The notes under the pieces are model-generated. The model had not been told where the DNA came from, ran no database searches, and saw only the letters and a list, made by a program, of their open reading frames with translations. This document shows, in pieces, positions 1 to 5,753 of a stretch of DNA of 6,002 bases; position 1 is the stretch's first letter, and every line of letters starts with the position of its first letter. Source of the stretch: Hyphomicrobiales bacterium (lineage in GTDB: Bacteria; Pseudomonadota; Alphaproteobacteria; Rhizobiales; Xanthobacteraceae); contig PKXB01000143.1 of NCBI GenBank assembly GCA_003133345.1, forward strand, positions 2,548 through 8,549, given 5' to 3'. The translations under genes were made by a program, and so were the position numbers.

Positions 1-1103
1 GTGCGCGCGAGCACCAAAGGCAGCTTGGCGCGCGGGATGGTGCCATCCATGCAGTAGTAGTCCGGCGAGATGCGGCCGATCGCCGGGAACGCCGCCTTGC
101 GGCCGGCCCAGAACAGTAGCCGTTGTTGCTCGGACGTCGAGGCCTCGCACGACACCGCGTGGCATTTGCTGGCGATGATCTCGATGCGTTCGATCAGATC
201 GTCGGCCTCGGCCGGCGGGCCGTCGACTTCGACGATCAGCAGCGCCTCGACCTCGAGCGGATAGCCAGCATGGACGAATTCCTCCACCGCGTGGATGGCC
301 GGTTTGTCCATCATCTCCATGCCGCCCGGAATGATGCCGGCGCCGATGATCGCTGAGACGCAGGCGCCGGCGTCCTCCGAGCTTGGGAAGCCGATCAGCA
401 CCGCGCGCGCGGTCTCCGGCCTCTTCAGGATGCGCACGGTCACTTCGGTTACCACGCCGAGCAGACCTTCCGAACCGTTGATCAGCCCGAGCAGGTCGTA
501 ACCCTCGGCGTCGAGATGCTTGCCGCCGAGGCGCAGCACTTCGCCGGTGATCAGCACGATCTCGCAGCCGAGCACGTTGTTGGTGGTCGTGCCGTATTTC
601 AGGCAATGCACGCCGCCAGAATTCTCCGCCACGTTGCCGCCGATGGTGCAGGCGATCTGCGAGGACGGATCCGGCGCGTAATAGAAGCCGGCATCGGCGA
701 CCGCGTTGGTCACCGCCAGATTGGTGACGCCCGGCTCCACCACCACGACCCGGTTGTCGAAGTCGATGTCGCGGATGCGGTTGAACTTGGCCATGCCGAG
801 CAGCACGCCATCGGCGAGCGGCAGCGCGCCGCCGGAGAGCGAGGTGCCGGCCCCGCGCGGCACCACCTTGATGCCCTCGTCGTGGCAATAGCGCAGCACC
901 TGCGCGACCTGCTCGGTGGTCTCCGGCAGCACCACAACCATGGGAGGCTGATGATAGGCGGTCAGCCCGTCGGTTTCGTAGGGCTTCATTTCGCGCTCGG
1001 AAGCGATCACGCCCTCGCCCGGCACGATGGTGCGCAGCGCGGCGACAATCCGCTCGCGCCGCGCCAGCACCGCGCCGTCCACCTCGGGCATCCGCACCGA
1101 CAT
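1..1103 (-). CDS. glcD: FAD-linked oxidase, glycolate oxidase subunit GlcD type (C-terminus beyond left edge)
   Basis: Probable flavin-dependent 2-hydroxyacid dehydrogenase that oxidises glycolate or D-lactate and passes electrons to the respiratory chain, as GlcD does with GlcE and GlcF. The frame is open from ATG at 1103-1101 to the window edge, giving 367 complete codons of a family usually near 480-500 residues. Seen in the translation: PYETDGLTAY (about 41-50); the FAD-binding type 4 (PCMH) core with PRGAGTSLSGGA (82-93), DPSSQ and TIGGNVAENSGG (about 145-164), YGTTTNNVLG and INGSEGLLGVVTEVTV (about 209-223); then the start of the C-terminal oxidase domain, ending in YYCMDGTIPRAKLP. The start is supported by a GGGAG ribosome site 8 nt upstream (1112-1116). 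It is divergent from the cytochrome c gene. Substrate is not decidable from sequence: D-lactate dehydrogenase paralogs share these motifs. Whether glcE and glcF follow lies outside the window. Confidence 0.93.
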   Translation of the reverse strand, partial: MSVRMPEVDGAVLARRERIVAALRTIVPGEGVIASEREMKPYETDGLTAYHQPPMVVVLPETTEQVAQVLRYCHDEGIKVVPRGAGTSLSGGALPLADGVLLGMAKFNRIRDIDFDNRVVVVEPGVTNLAVTNAVADAGFYYAPDPSSQIACTIGGNVAENSGGVHCLKYGTTTNNVLGCEIVLITGEVLRLGGKHLDAEGYDLLGLINGSEGLLGVVTEVTVRILKRPETARAVLIGFPSSEDAGACVSAIIGAGIIPGGMEMMDKPAIHAVEEFVHAGYPLEVEALLIVEVDGPPAEADDLIERIEIIASKCHAVSCEASTSEQQRLLFWAGRKAAFPAIGRISPDYYCMDGTIPRAKLPLVLAR

Positions 1104-1252
1104 TGTGATAACTCCCGGCCGTTAGGTGAATGCAACGATATCAGCCATTTGACGGTTGACACATAGGGCTGGCAAAACCACGTGGAACCGGGGCATGCCG
1201 GGCGGCATTGGCCCCAGAGGGCGGCGATATCAAGTCACGAAGGGAAAAACCG
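1104..1252. promoter_or_regulatory. Divergent intergenic region between glcD-type gene and cytochrome c gene
   Basis: This 149-nt gap must hold the promoters of both divergent genes. Visible items are the minus-strand ribosome site GGGAG (1112-1116), a plus-strand AAGGGA-like ribosome site just before 1253, a TTGAC-GG-TTGAC direct repeat (1149-1160), the 8-bp palindrome CCACGTGG (1178-1185), and two copies of CGATATCA (1136-1143 and 1225-1232). No hexamer pair with good spacing stands out on either strand, so no specific promoter is called. Confidence 0.4.
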
Positions 1253-1639
1253 ATGAAAACAACACTGGCGATAGCGGCCTTGGCCGTGGCCGCGATGGCG
1301 CAGGCGGCGCAAGCGCAGGACGTGGCCGCCGGCGAGCAGTCGTTCAAGAAATGCTTCCCCTGCCATTCCATCGGCGAAGGGGCGAAGAACAAGGTCGGCC
1401 CCGAGCTCAACGGCCTCGACGGCCGCCATTCCGGCAGCGCGGCCGGCTACAGCTATTCCGACGCCAACAAGAACTCCGGCATCGTCTGGAGCGAGGCGGC
1501 CTTCAAGGACTACATCAAGGATCCGCGTGCCAAGATTCCGGGCACCAAGATGATCTTCCCCGGCATCAAGAACGAAACGGAAGTCGGCAACCTATGGGCC
1601 TATCTCAAGCAATTCGGCCCGGATGGGAAGAAGAAGTGA
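1253..1639 (+). CDS. Periplasmic class I cytochrome c (cytochrome c2/c550-like)
   Basis: Soluble mono-haem electron carrier exported to the periplasm, probably shuttling electrons between a bc1-type complex or dehydrogenase and a terminal oxidase or reductase. The 128-residue precursor starts with a Sec signal peptide (about 1-21, lysine at 2, hydrophobic alanine-rich core, AQA cleavage site). The haem site CFPCH is at 34-38. The KVGPELNG segment (47-54) and the distal ligand region PGTKMIFPG (96-104, axial Met100) are the class I c2 signature, followed by the C-terminal helix NLWAYLKQF. The ATG at 1253 is chosen over the in-frame ATG at 1208 because only it places the signal peptide at the N-terminus and has an AAGGGA-like ribosome site. 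It resembles the c2/c550 (CycA) proteins of Rhodopseudomonas and Bradyrhizobium, but these genomes carry several paralogs, so no symbol is given. No convincing terminator follows. Confidence 0.95.
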   Translation: MKTTLAIAALAVAAMAQAAQAQDVAAGEQSFKKCFPCHSIGEGAKNKVGPELNGLDGRHSGSAAGYSYSDANKNSGIVWSEAAFKDYIKDPRAKIPGTKMIFPGIKNETEVGNLWAYLKQFGPDGKKK

Positions 1640-1691
1640 CCGTAAACACGCGATTTGGCGGGTCGGCCGAACATGGCGACGCGCCAGGCAT

Positions 1692-1705
1692 TTGACCCTG
1701 GTCAA
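1692..1705 (+). promoter_or_regulatory. FNR/FixK-type box (TTGACCCTGGTCAA)
   Basis: The site is TTGA-N6-TCAA with a perfect outer inverted repeat, TTGAC and GTCAA around CCTG. This matches the anaerobox recognised by FNR, FixK, FnrN and AadR-type regulators of the CRP/FNR family. Its centre (1698.5) lies 41.5 nt before a start point near 1740 that would be set by the hexamer at 1728-1733. That is the class II activator geometry of this family. The only downstream gene in range is the USP at 1775. Which regulator binds is not decidable here. Confidence 0.75.
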
Positions 1706-1727
1706 TGTCGCGGGCAGCCGCAGTCGC

Positions 1728-1733
1728 CATAAT
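1728..1733 (+). promoter_or_regulatory. Candidate -10 element (CATAAT) of the USP promoter
   Basis: CATAAT matches the sigma-70 -10 consensus at five of six positions and is an AT-rich island in GC-rich DNA. It predicts transcription starting near 1740 and a leader of about 35 nt before the USP start. No consensus -35 is present; its place is taken by the FNR/FixK-type box, as expected for an activator-dependent promoter. Confidence 0.55.
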
Positions 1734-1761
1734 TCATGCTCATTGAAGCCAATACTCGGTC

Positions 1762-1766
1762 GGGAG
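1762..1766 (+). promoter_or_regulatory. Ribosome binding site GGGAG of the USP gene
   Basis: GGGAG lies 8 nt before ATG 1775 and decides the start. The alternative in-frame ATG at 1736 has no comparable site and would lie upstream of the predicted transcription start near 1740. Confidence 0.75.
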
Positions 1767-1774
1767 AATCCATC

Positions 1775-2602
1775 ATGATCAAGGATATTGTCGTCAATCT
1801 TGGGCTGGGCGAGCGCGATCCCGCCGGCGACTTCGCCATTTCGGTGGCCGACGCATTTGAGGCCCACCTGCTGGGCGTGGCCTTCAGCTACGATCCGATA
1901 ATCCCCGGCACGGTCATGGGCGGCATCCCGCCGGAGTTCATCGAATCCCAGCGCCGCGAATCGGAGAAAAAGGCGCGCGACGCGATTGCCCGCTTCGAGC
2001 AGGCGGCCAAGCGCGCCGGCGTCTCCTATGAAGCCCGCAGCGTCAATGCCAGCATCGGCGGCGCCGCCGAACGTCTCGGCCACCTGGCACGGCGCTTCGA
2101 CTTGGCAATCGTCGGCCAGCCCGAACGCGACCGGGCGGCGGCGGCGGAAGTCGTTGACGAAGGCGTGCTGTTCGAATCCGGCCGGCCGGTGATCTTCGTG
2201 CCCTACATCCAGAAAGCGGGCTTGAAGCTCGATCGCGTCATGGTGTGCTGGGACGGCAGCCGCGCCGCCACCCGCGCCGTCGCCGACGCCTTTCCATTCC
2301 TGGAAAAGGCCAAGCAGGTGGAGATCGTCATGGTCGCCAGCAAGGCCGGCAAGAGCGACGAAGTTCCCGGCGCCGATCTCGGCCAGCATCTCGCCCGCCA
2401 TGGGTTGAAGGTGGACGTCAAGCGCATCACCTCGCCGGATATCGACGTGACCTCCACGATCCTGTCCTATGCGGCGGATTCGTCCGCCGATATGATCGTG
2501 ATGGGCGGCTACGGCCATTCGCGCTTGCGCGAATTCATCCTCGGCGGCACCACCCGCGGCATCTTCGAAACGATGACGGTGCCGGTGCTGATGTCGCATT
2601 GA
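1775..2602 (+). CDS. Tandem-domain universal stress protein (UspA family)
   Basis: Cytoplasmic stress protein with two fused UspA folds, 275 residues, about twice a single-domain USP. Domain 1 (about 1-145) opens with MIKDIVVNLG and ends in RPVIFVPY, but its nucleotide-binding glycine loop is degenerate (AIVGQPERDR). Domain 2 (about 151-275) has the opening strand DRVMVCWDGS and a near-complete ATP-binding loop, GGYG (244-247), HSRLREFIL, then GGT (257-259), ending in VPVLMSH. The usual G-x2-G-x9-G-(S/T) is thus G-GY-G-x9-G-G-T, with an extra glycine before the threonine. Tandem USPs with one active and one degenerate site are common in proteobacteria, often induced at low oxygen or in stationary phase. 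The FNR/FixK-type box upstream fits that. The acetyltransferase gene follows in the same direction after 142 nt. Molecular role is unproven for most USPs. Confidence 0.93.
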   Translation: MIKDIVVNLGLGERDPAGDFAISVADAFEAHLLGVAFSYDPIIPGTVMGGIPPEFIESQRRESEKKARDAIARFEQAAKRAGVSYEARSVNASIGGAAERLGHLARRFDLAIVGQPERDRAAAAEVVDEGVLFESGRPVIFVPYIQKAGLKLDRVMVCWDGSRAATRAVADAFPFLEKAKQVEIVMVASKAGKSDEVPGADLGQHLARHGLKVDVKRITSPDIDVTSTILSYAADSSADMIVMGGYGHSRLREFILGGTTRGIFETMTVPVLMSH

Positions 2603-2607
2603 TCTTT

Positions 2608-2734
2608 CTGTCGTCACGGGCGAGGCAAGCCCGCAACCCATAGCCGCTGGTCTAGCGATGAGCCGCGGAGTATGGCTCCCCGCCGCAACCTGTGCTCGGG
2701 CCGGCGAAGCCGGACCCGAGTGCGGGGACGACAG
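2608..2734. repeat. REP-like palindromic intergenic element
   Basis: Almost the whole gap between the USP and acetyltransferase genes is palindromic. Its ends are an 8-bp perfect inverted repeat, CTGTCGTC (2608-2615) and GACGACAG (2727-2734). Inside are a small hairpin with CGGGC/GCCCG arms (2617-2621 and 2629-2633), a GGAG/CTCC hairpin (2667-2670 and 2676-2679), and a strong hairpin at 2695-2720. The look is that of short non-coding mosaic repeats scattered between genes in Bradyrhizobium and Rhodopseudomonas relatives. There is only one copy in this window, so repetitiveness is an inference. The right end overlaps the ribosome site of the next gene. Confidence 0.5.
2695..2720. other. Strong hairpin with GAA triloop
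   Basis: The left arm (2695-2705, starting CTCGGG and ending CCGGC) pairs with the right arm (2709-2720) over 11 base pairs, with a single bulged A at 2714 and a GAA triloop (2706-2708) closed by C-G. GCGAAGC-type triloops are unusually stable. No T-tract follows on either strand, so it is not a typical intrinsic terminator. It may protect mRNA ends or attenuate read-through from the USP gene into the acetyltransferase gene. Confidence 0.6.
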
Positions 2735-2737
2735 GAG
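2733..2737 (+). promoter_or_regulatory. Ribosome binding site AGGAG of the acetyltransferase gene
   Basis: AGGAG with a 7-nt spacer to GTG 2745 is the best ribosome site in this stretch and fixes the start there, rather than at the in-frame ATG 2658 inside the palindromic element. The first bases of the site belong to the right inverted end of that element. Confidence 0.75.
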
Positions 2738-2744
2738 AGTCGCC

Positions 2745-3278
2745 GTGAACGTCGTGCGCCACCTCAAATTGCGGGATGGAACGCCGGTGTTGCTACGGCC
2801 GCTCGAAGTGGCGGACGCCGCACTCTATCCGGATTGCCTGAGCGAGATAACGCCTGATGATTTGCGGCTGCGCTACTTCGCCGCCATGCGTGAGGTCAGC
2901 CCCGAACTGATCGACAAACTCGTCCACTACGATACCAAACATGCGATGGCCTCCATCGCCATCGAAGAGGCGACCGGGCGCATGCTCGGCGTGGTGCGCC
3001 TGCATAACGACCCCGGCGACGAGAATGCGGAATTCGCGATCATCGTGCGCTCGCGCCTCAAAGGCCACGGCCTCGGTTGGCTGATGATGAAGCACATGAT
3101 CGCCTATGCCAAGGCGAACGGACTCAAGAGCGTGCGCGGGCAGGTGCTGGCGGAGAACAGCACCATGCTGCAGATGTGCGGCGAGCTCGGTTTCCACGCC
3201 ACCGACGATCCCGACGAACGCGGCGTGAAGCTGGTGACGCTGCCGCTCGCCGATGTGGCGGCCGAAGAGTTGCACTAA
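2745..3278 (+). CDS. GNAT-family N-acetyltransferase, Pat C-terminal-domain-like
   Basis: Acetyl-CoA-dependent N-acetyltransferase, 177 residues from the GTG start. The N-terminal LKLRDGTPVLLRPL (7-20) and ITPDDLRLRYF (35-45) are typical of the GNAT domain at the C-terminus of Pat/YfiQ-type protein lysine acetyltransferases, which in those proteins follows a large acyl-CoA-synthetase-like domain. Here the domain stands alone. The acetyl-CoA pyrophosphate loop R/Q-x-x-G-x-G/A is RLKGHG (104-109), followed by the helix LGWLMMKHMIAYAKANG, and a C-terminal AENSTMLQMCGELGF (136-150) that is the usual GNAT motif B. The start is chosen for its AGGAG site; an upstream ATG at 2658 would add 29 residues translated from a palindromic repeat and is unlikely. 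It lies downstream of the USP in the same direction, so shared transcription is possible. The substrate is unknown: a protein lysine or a small amine are both possible. Confidence 0.9.
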   Translation: MNVVRHLKLRDGTPVLLRPLEVADAALYPDCLSEITPDDLRLRYFAAMREVSPELIDKLVHYDTKHAMASIAIEEATGRMLGVVRLHNDPGDENAEFAIIVRSRLKGHGLGWLMMKHMIAYAKANGLKSVRGQVLAENSTMLQMCGELGFHATDDPDERGVKLVTLPLADVAAEELH

Positions 3279-3288
3279 CCCGCGACGG

Positions 3289-3300
3289 CGTTGCGCAACG
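3289..3300. other. 12-bp perfect palindrome between convergent genes
   Basis: CGTTGCGCAACG sits in the 43-nt gap between the convergent acetyltransferase and TetR genes. It is self-complementary over all 12 bases. As an RNA hairpin it would be short and has no T-tract, so it is at best a weak bidirectional terminator. It may be chance. Confidence 0.25.
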
Positions 3301-3321
3301 GCGCGTTAGCAATGACAAGAT

Positions 3322-3972
3322 TTATGGCAGCACGCATTGCGCCACCAGGCCGCGGGCGCGCGCATCGACCACGCCGAGCGCGCGCAGCGCCAACAGCGTC
3401 GCGGTCTGCACCGCTGCGCGCGCGCCGGCGTCATCGCTCGGCGACGCCGCCAGCGGTCCGAGCAGCCCTTCCATCAGCGCCCCGACGATGGCCGGCGCGG
3501 CAACGCCGGCGTCCAGGTCGGCCAGATGGCGGCCGTCGATCGCGGTCTTGATGCGCGCCTCCAGTTCGGCGGCGAGCGACTGGCGGAAGTCGAGCCGCAT
3601 CGCGTCCACCTGGGCATCGACCGGTTCGCCGAGCACCGCCCAGGCCAGCCGCCGCTCGGAAAACGCGCGCGCGGCGAAGGTGGCGATGCAGGCCGCCAGC
3701 GCCGACAGCGGCCCGGGCGCGGCGTCGCCGGCCGCCGCCATGGCGGAAAGCTCGCGGCCGGCAACGGCGGCCACCAGTTCGGCGATCAGATCGGTCTTGG
3801 ACGGGAAGTAGCGGTAGACGGTGCCGGCGGCGATGCCGGCGCGCGCGGCGACCGCGGCGATCTGCACCGCGCCCATGCCGCCCTCGGCAGCGATGGTCGT
3901 GGCCGCGGCCAGGATCGTCTCCTCGCGCTCGGCCAGACGGCGAACCACGTTCTCGGTGCGGCGATAGGGCAT
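3322..3972 (-). CDS. TetR/AcrR-family transcriptional regulator
   Basis: DNA-binding one-component regulator of 216 residues, a usual TetR length. The N-terminal helix-turn-helix domain spans about 17-66. Helix 1 starts at EETILAAATTIAAEGG, and the recognition part AARAGIAAGTVYRYFPSKTDLIAEL (about 42-66) carries the family hallmark TVYRYFPSK. The alanine-rich C-terminal part is the predicted ligand and dimer domain and gives no clue to the ligand. ATG 3972 is chosen because MPYRRTENVV before the first helix is a plausible short N-terminus; no clear ribosome site precedes it, and a GTG 24 nt upstream is an alternative. It lies 58 nt downstream of the ThDP enzyme on the same strand, so it probably regulates that locus and itself. 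It is convergent with the acetyltransferase gene. Confidence 0.93.
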   Translation of the reverse strand: MPYRRTENVVRRLAEREETILAAATTIAAEGGMGAVQIAAVAARAGIAAGTVYRYFPSKTDLIAELVAAVAGRELSAMAAAGDAAPGPLSALAACIATFAARAFSERRLAWAVLGEPVDAQVDAMRLDFRQSLAAELEARIKTAIDGRHLADLDAGVAAPAIVGALMEGLLGPLAASPSDDAGARAAVQTATLLALRALGVVDARARGLVAQCVLP

Positions 3973-3980
3973 GGCAACGA

Positions 3981-3996
3981 GTGAACGATGATTCAC
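3981..3996. promoter_or_regulatory. Candidate TetR operator (GTGAA-N6-TTCAC)
   Basis: A perfect 5-bp inverted repeat with a 6-nt spacer, GTGAACGATGATTCAC, lies 8 nt upstream of the tetR start in the gap after the ThDP gene. The position suits autoregulation by a dimeric TetR protein. The arms are short, so chance is a real alternative. Confidence 0.35.
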
Positions 3997-4030
3997 ACGC
4001 AAAATGCAACAGCGCTGATCGATGCTGCCG

Positions 4031-5734
4031 TCAGCGATGGGTGCCGGGTTTGCCGCCGCTCCCGGCGAGCGCCTTGTCGCGAATGGCGGAAATCGACGCG
4101 AATGTTGAGATCGCTTCCGGATCGATCTTGAGATGGATGATCGACGGCTTGCCGGATGCCTGCGCGGCGGCGAAGGCCGCGGGAAAATCGGCGGTCTTCT
4201 CCACCACCGCGCCATAGCCGCCGAACGCCAAAGCATAGGCGACAAAATCCGGATTTTTCAGCGCGGTGGCTATCACGCGGCCGGGATATTCGCGCTCCTG
4301 ATGCATGCGGATGGTGCCGTAGAGCCCGTTGTCGGCGAGCACGACGATGACCGGCAAGTTGTACTGAACGGCGGTCGCGAAATCTTGGCCCGTCATCAGG
4401 AAATCGCCGTCGCCGGCAATACACACCACGTCGCGGTCGGGATGCAGCAGCTTCATCGCCACCGCCGCCGGAAAACCGTAGCCCATGGAGCCGGAAGTCG
4501 GCGCCACATGGGTGGCGTATTTGCGGAAGCGGTAGAAGCGGTGAATCCAGCCGGCGAAATTGCCGGCGCCGTTGGTGATGATGGCCTCCGGCGGCAAATT
4601 ATCGCGCAGCCATGTCATTATTTCTCCGAGATTGACCGCGCCCGGCTGCGGCGTCGCCTTCTCCGACCAGGCAAGATAGTCGGCATGGGCGGTGGCCGCC
4701 TCGCCTTTCCACGCAATCTCGTTCGGCAGCTGCAAGCCTTCCAGCGCCGAGCAGAACGCGGTCGGCGCGGCGTGAATGGCGAGCGCGGGGTGATAGACGC
4801 GGCCGAGCTCCTCGGCGCCCGGATGCACGTGCACCAGCTTCATCTGCGGCTCGGGAATATCGAGCAGCGTATAGCCCTGCGTCGACATCTCGCTCAGGCG
4901 CCCGCCGATCAGCAGCACCAGATCGGCGCCCTTTACGCGCGCCAGCAATTTCGGGTTGGGCCCGATGCCGAGATCGCCGGCGTAACAGGGATGCAGCCCG
5001 TCGAACAAATACTGACGGCGAAAGGTGGTCGCCACCGGCAGCGCAAAGCACTCGGCAAAGCGCGCCAGCGCGGCGAAGGCTGATTCCGACCAGCGGCTGC
5101 CGCCCACCAGTGCGATCGGGCGTTTTGCGGCCCACAACAGCTTTTGCAGCCTGCTCATGTCGGTCAAGCCCGGCCAGGTTTCCACCGGTTCGAACGCGCT
5201 CGCATCCGGCACCATGGCGCGCTCGATCAGCATGTCCTCGGGGACCGCGATCACCACCGGCCCGGGCCGGCCGTTGCAGGCGGTATGGAAAGCGCGCGAG
5301 ATCAGTTCCGGGATGCGCGCGGGGTCGTCGATCTCGGTCGCCCATTTGGCGATCGAGCCGAACACCGCGCGGTAGTCGAGTTCCTGGAACGCCTCGCGCT
5401 CGCGCATATGGCGCCCGACCTGCCCGACGAACACGATCATCGGCGAGGAATCCTGGCGCGCGATGTGGATGCCGGCCGAGGCATTGGTGGCGCCCGGCCC
5501 GCGCGTGACGAAGCAGATGCCGGGGCGGCCGGTGGTCTTGCCAACCGCCTCGGCCATGATGGCGGCGCCGCTCTCGTGCCGGCAGACGGTAAGCGCGATT
5601 TTGGAATCGTGAAATGCGTCGAGCGCGGCCAGATAGCTCTCGCCCGGCACGCAGAACACGTGGCGCACCCCGTGGATCGCCAATTGGTCGATCAGGATTT
5701 CGCCGCCGGTCCGCGTACCGTCATTGCTGCGCAT
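4031..5734 (-). CDS. Thiamine-diphosphate-dependent enzyme, acetolactate-synthase-like
   Basis: Cytoplasmic ThDP enzyme of 567 residues that should cleave or form a C-C bond next to a carbonyl, as decarboxylase, lyase or carboligase. Three domains are visible: an N-terminal pyrimidine-binding domain (about 8-175) with FCVPGESYLAALDA and the catalytic glutamate Glu54 in CRHESGAAIMAEA; a central domain (about 195-335) with ALVGGS and LIGGRLSEM; and a C-terminal pyrophosphate-binding domain (about 367-550) with GSMGYGFPAAVA (415-426) and the Mg-ThDP motif GDG (441-443) through DN (468-469). ATG 5734 has a GGAG site 7 nt upstream; the longer frame from 5791 would overlap the preceding gene. It starts 19 nt after the NIPSNAP stop, so the two are probably one operon, with tetR downstream. 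It is unlikely to be the biosynthetic acetolactate synthase IlvB: no small-subunit gene follows and the neighbours are not ilv genes. The substrate is unknown. Confidence 0.92.
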   Translation of the reverse strand: MRSNDGTRTGGEILIDQLAIHGVRHVFCVPGESYLAALDAFHDSKIALTVCRHESGAAIMAEAVGKTTGRPGICFVTRGPGATNASAGIHIARQDSSPMIVFVGQVGRHMREREAFQELDYRAVFGSIAKWATEIDDPARIPELISRAFHTACNGRPGPVVIAVPEDMLIERAMVPDASAFEPVETWPGLTDMSRLQKLLWAAKRPIALVGGSRWSESAFAALARFAECFALPVATTFRRQYLFDGLHPCYAGDLGIGPNPKLLARVKGADLVLLIGGRLSEMSTQGYTLLDIPEPQMKLVHVHPGAEELGRVYHPALAIHAAPTAFCSALEGLQLPNEIAWKGEAATAHADYLAWSEKATPQPGAVNLGEIMTWLRDNLPPEAIITNGAGNFAGWIHRFYRFRKYATHVAPTSGSMGYGFPAAVAMKLLHPDRDVVCIAGDGDFLMTGQDFATAVQYNLPVIVVLADNGLYGTIRMHQEREYPGRVIATALKNPDFVAYALAFGGYGAVVEKTADFPAAFAAAQASGKPSIIHLKIDPEAISTFASISAIRDKALAGSGGKPGTHR

Positions 5735-5753
5735 CGATCCGCTCCGCCTTGGC

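Noticed and set aside
1149..1161. TTGACG or TTGACA as -35 of the cytochrome c promoter
   Set aside because: No acceptable -10 hexamer lies 16-18 nt downstream of either.
516..1166. Plus-strand open frame of 216 codons opposite the glcD-type gene
   Set aside because: The minus strand encodes clear FAD-oxidase motifs here; the plus frame is a high-GC shadow.
1136..1232. Two CGATATCA copies and a CCACGTGG palindrome in the divergent region as operators
   Set aside because: Words of 8 bp are short, their spacing is not regular, and no matching family site is known to me; noted only in the region entry.
1674..1686. TGGCG-ACG-CGCCA hairpin after the cytochrome c gene as terminator
   Set aside because: The stem is only 5 bp and no T-tract follows.
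2658..2744. Upstream ATG start for the acetyltransferase
   Set aside because: The extra 29 residues would come from the palindromic element and have no ribosome site; GTG 2745 has AGGAG at 7 nt.
1592..2767. Long open frame on the minus strand opposite the USP gene (391 codons)
   Set aside because: It has no recognisable domain, is rich in His, Arg, Ala and Gly as antisense frames of GC-rich genes are, and overlaps a clear USP gene over its whole length.
3973..4245. N-terminal extension of the TetR frame up to 4245
   Set aside because: It would overlap the 3' end of the ThDP gene by about 200 nt, and the TetR fold begins normally from 3972.
4133..5083. Plus-strand open frame of 316 codons inside the ThDP enzyme gene
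   Set aside because: Antisense shadow of a well-supported gene; composition is Arg, His, Gly and Ala biased and there is no family motif.
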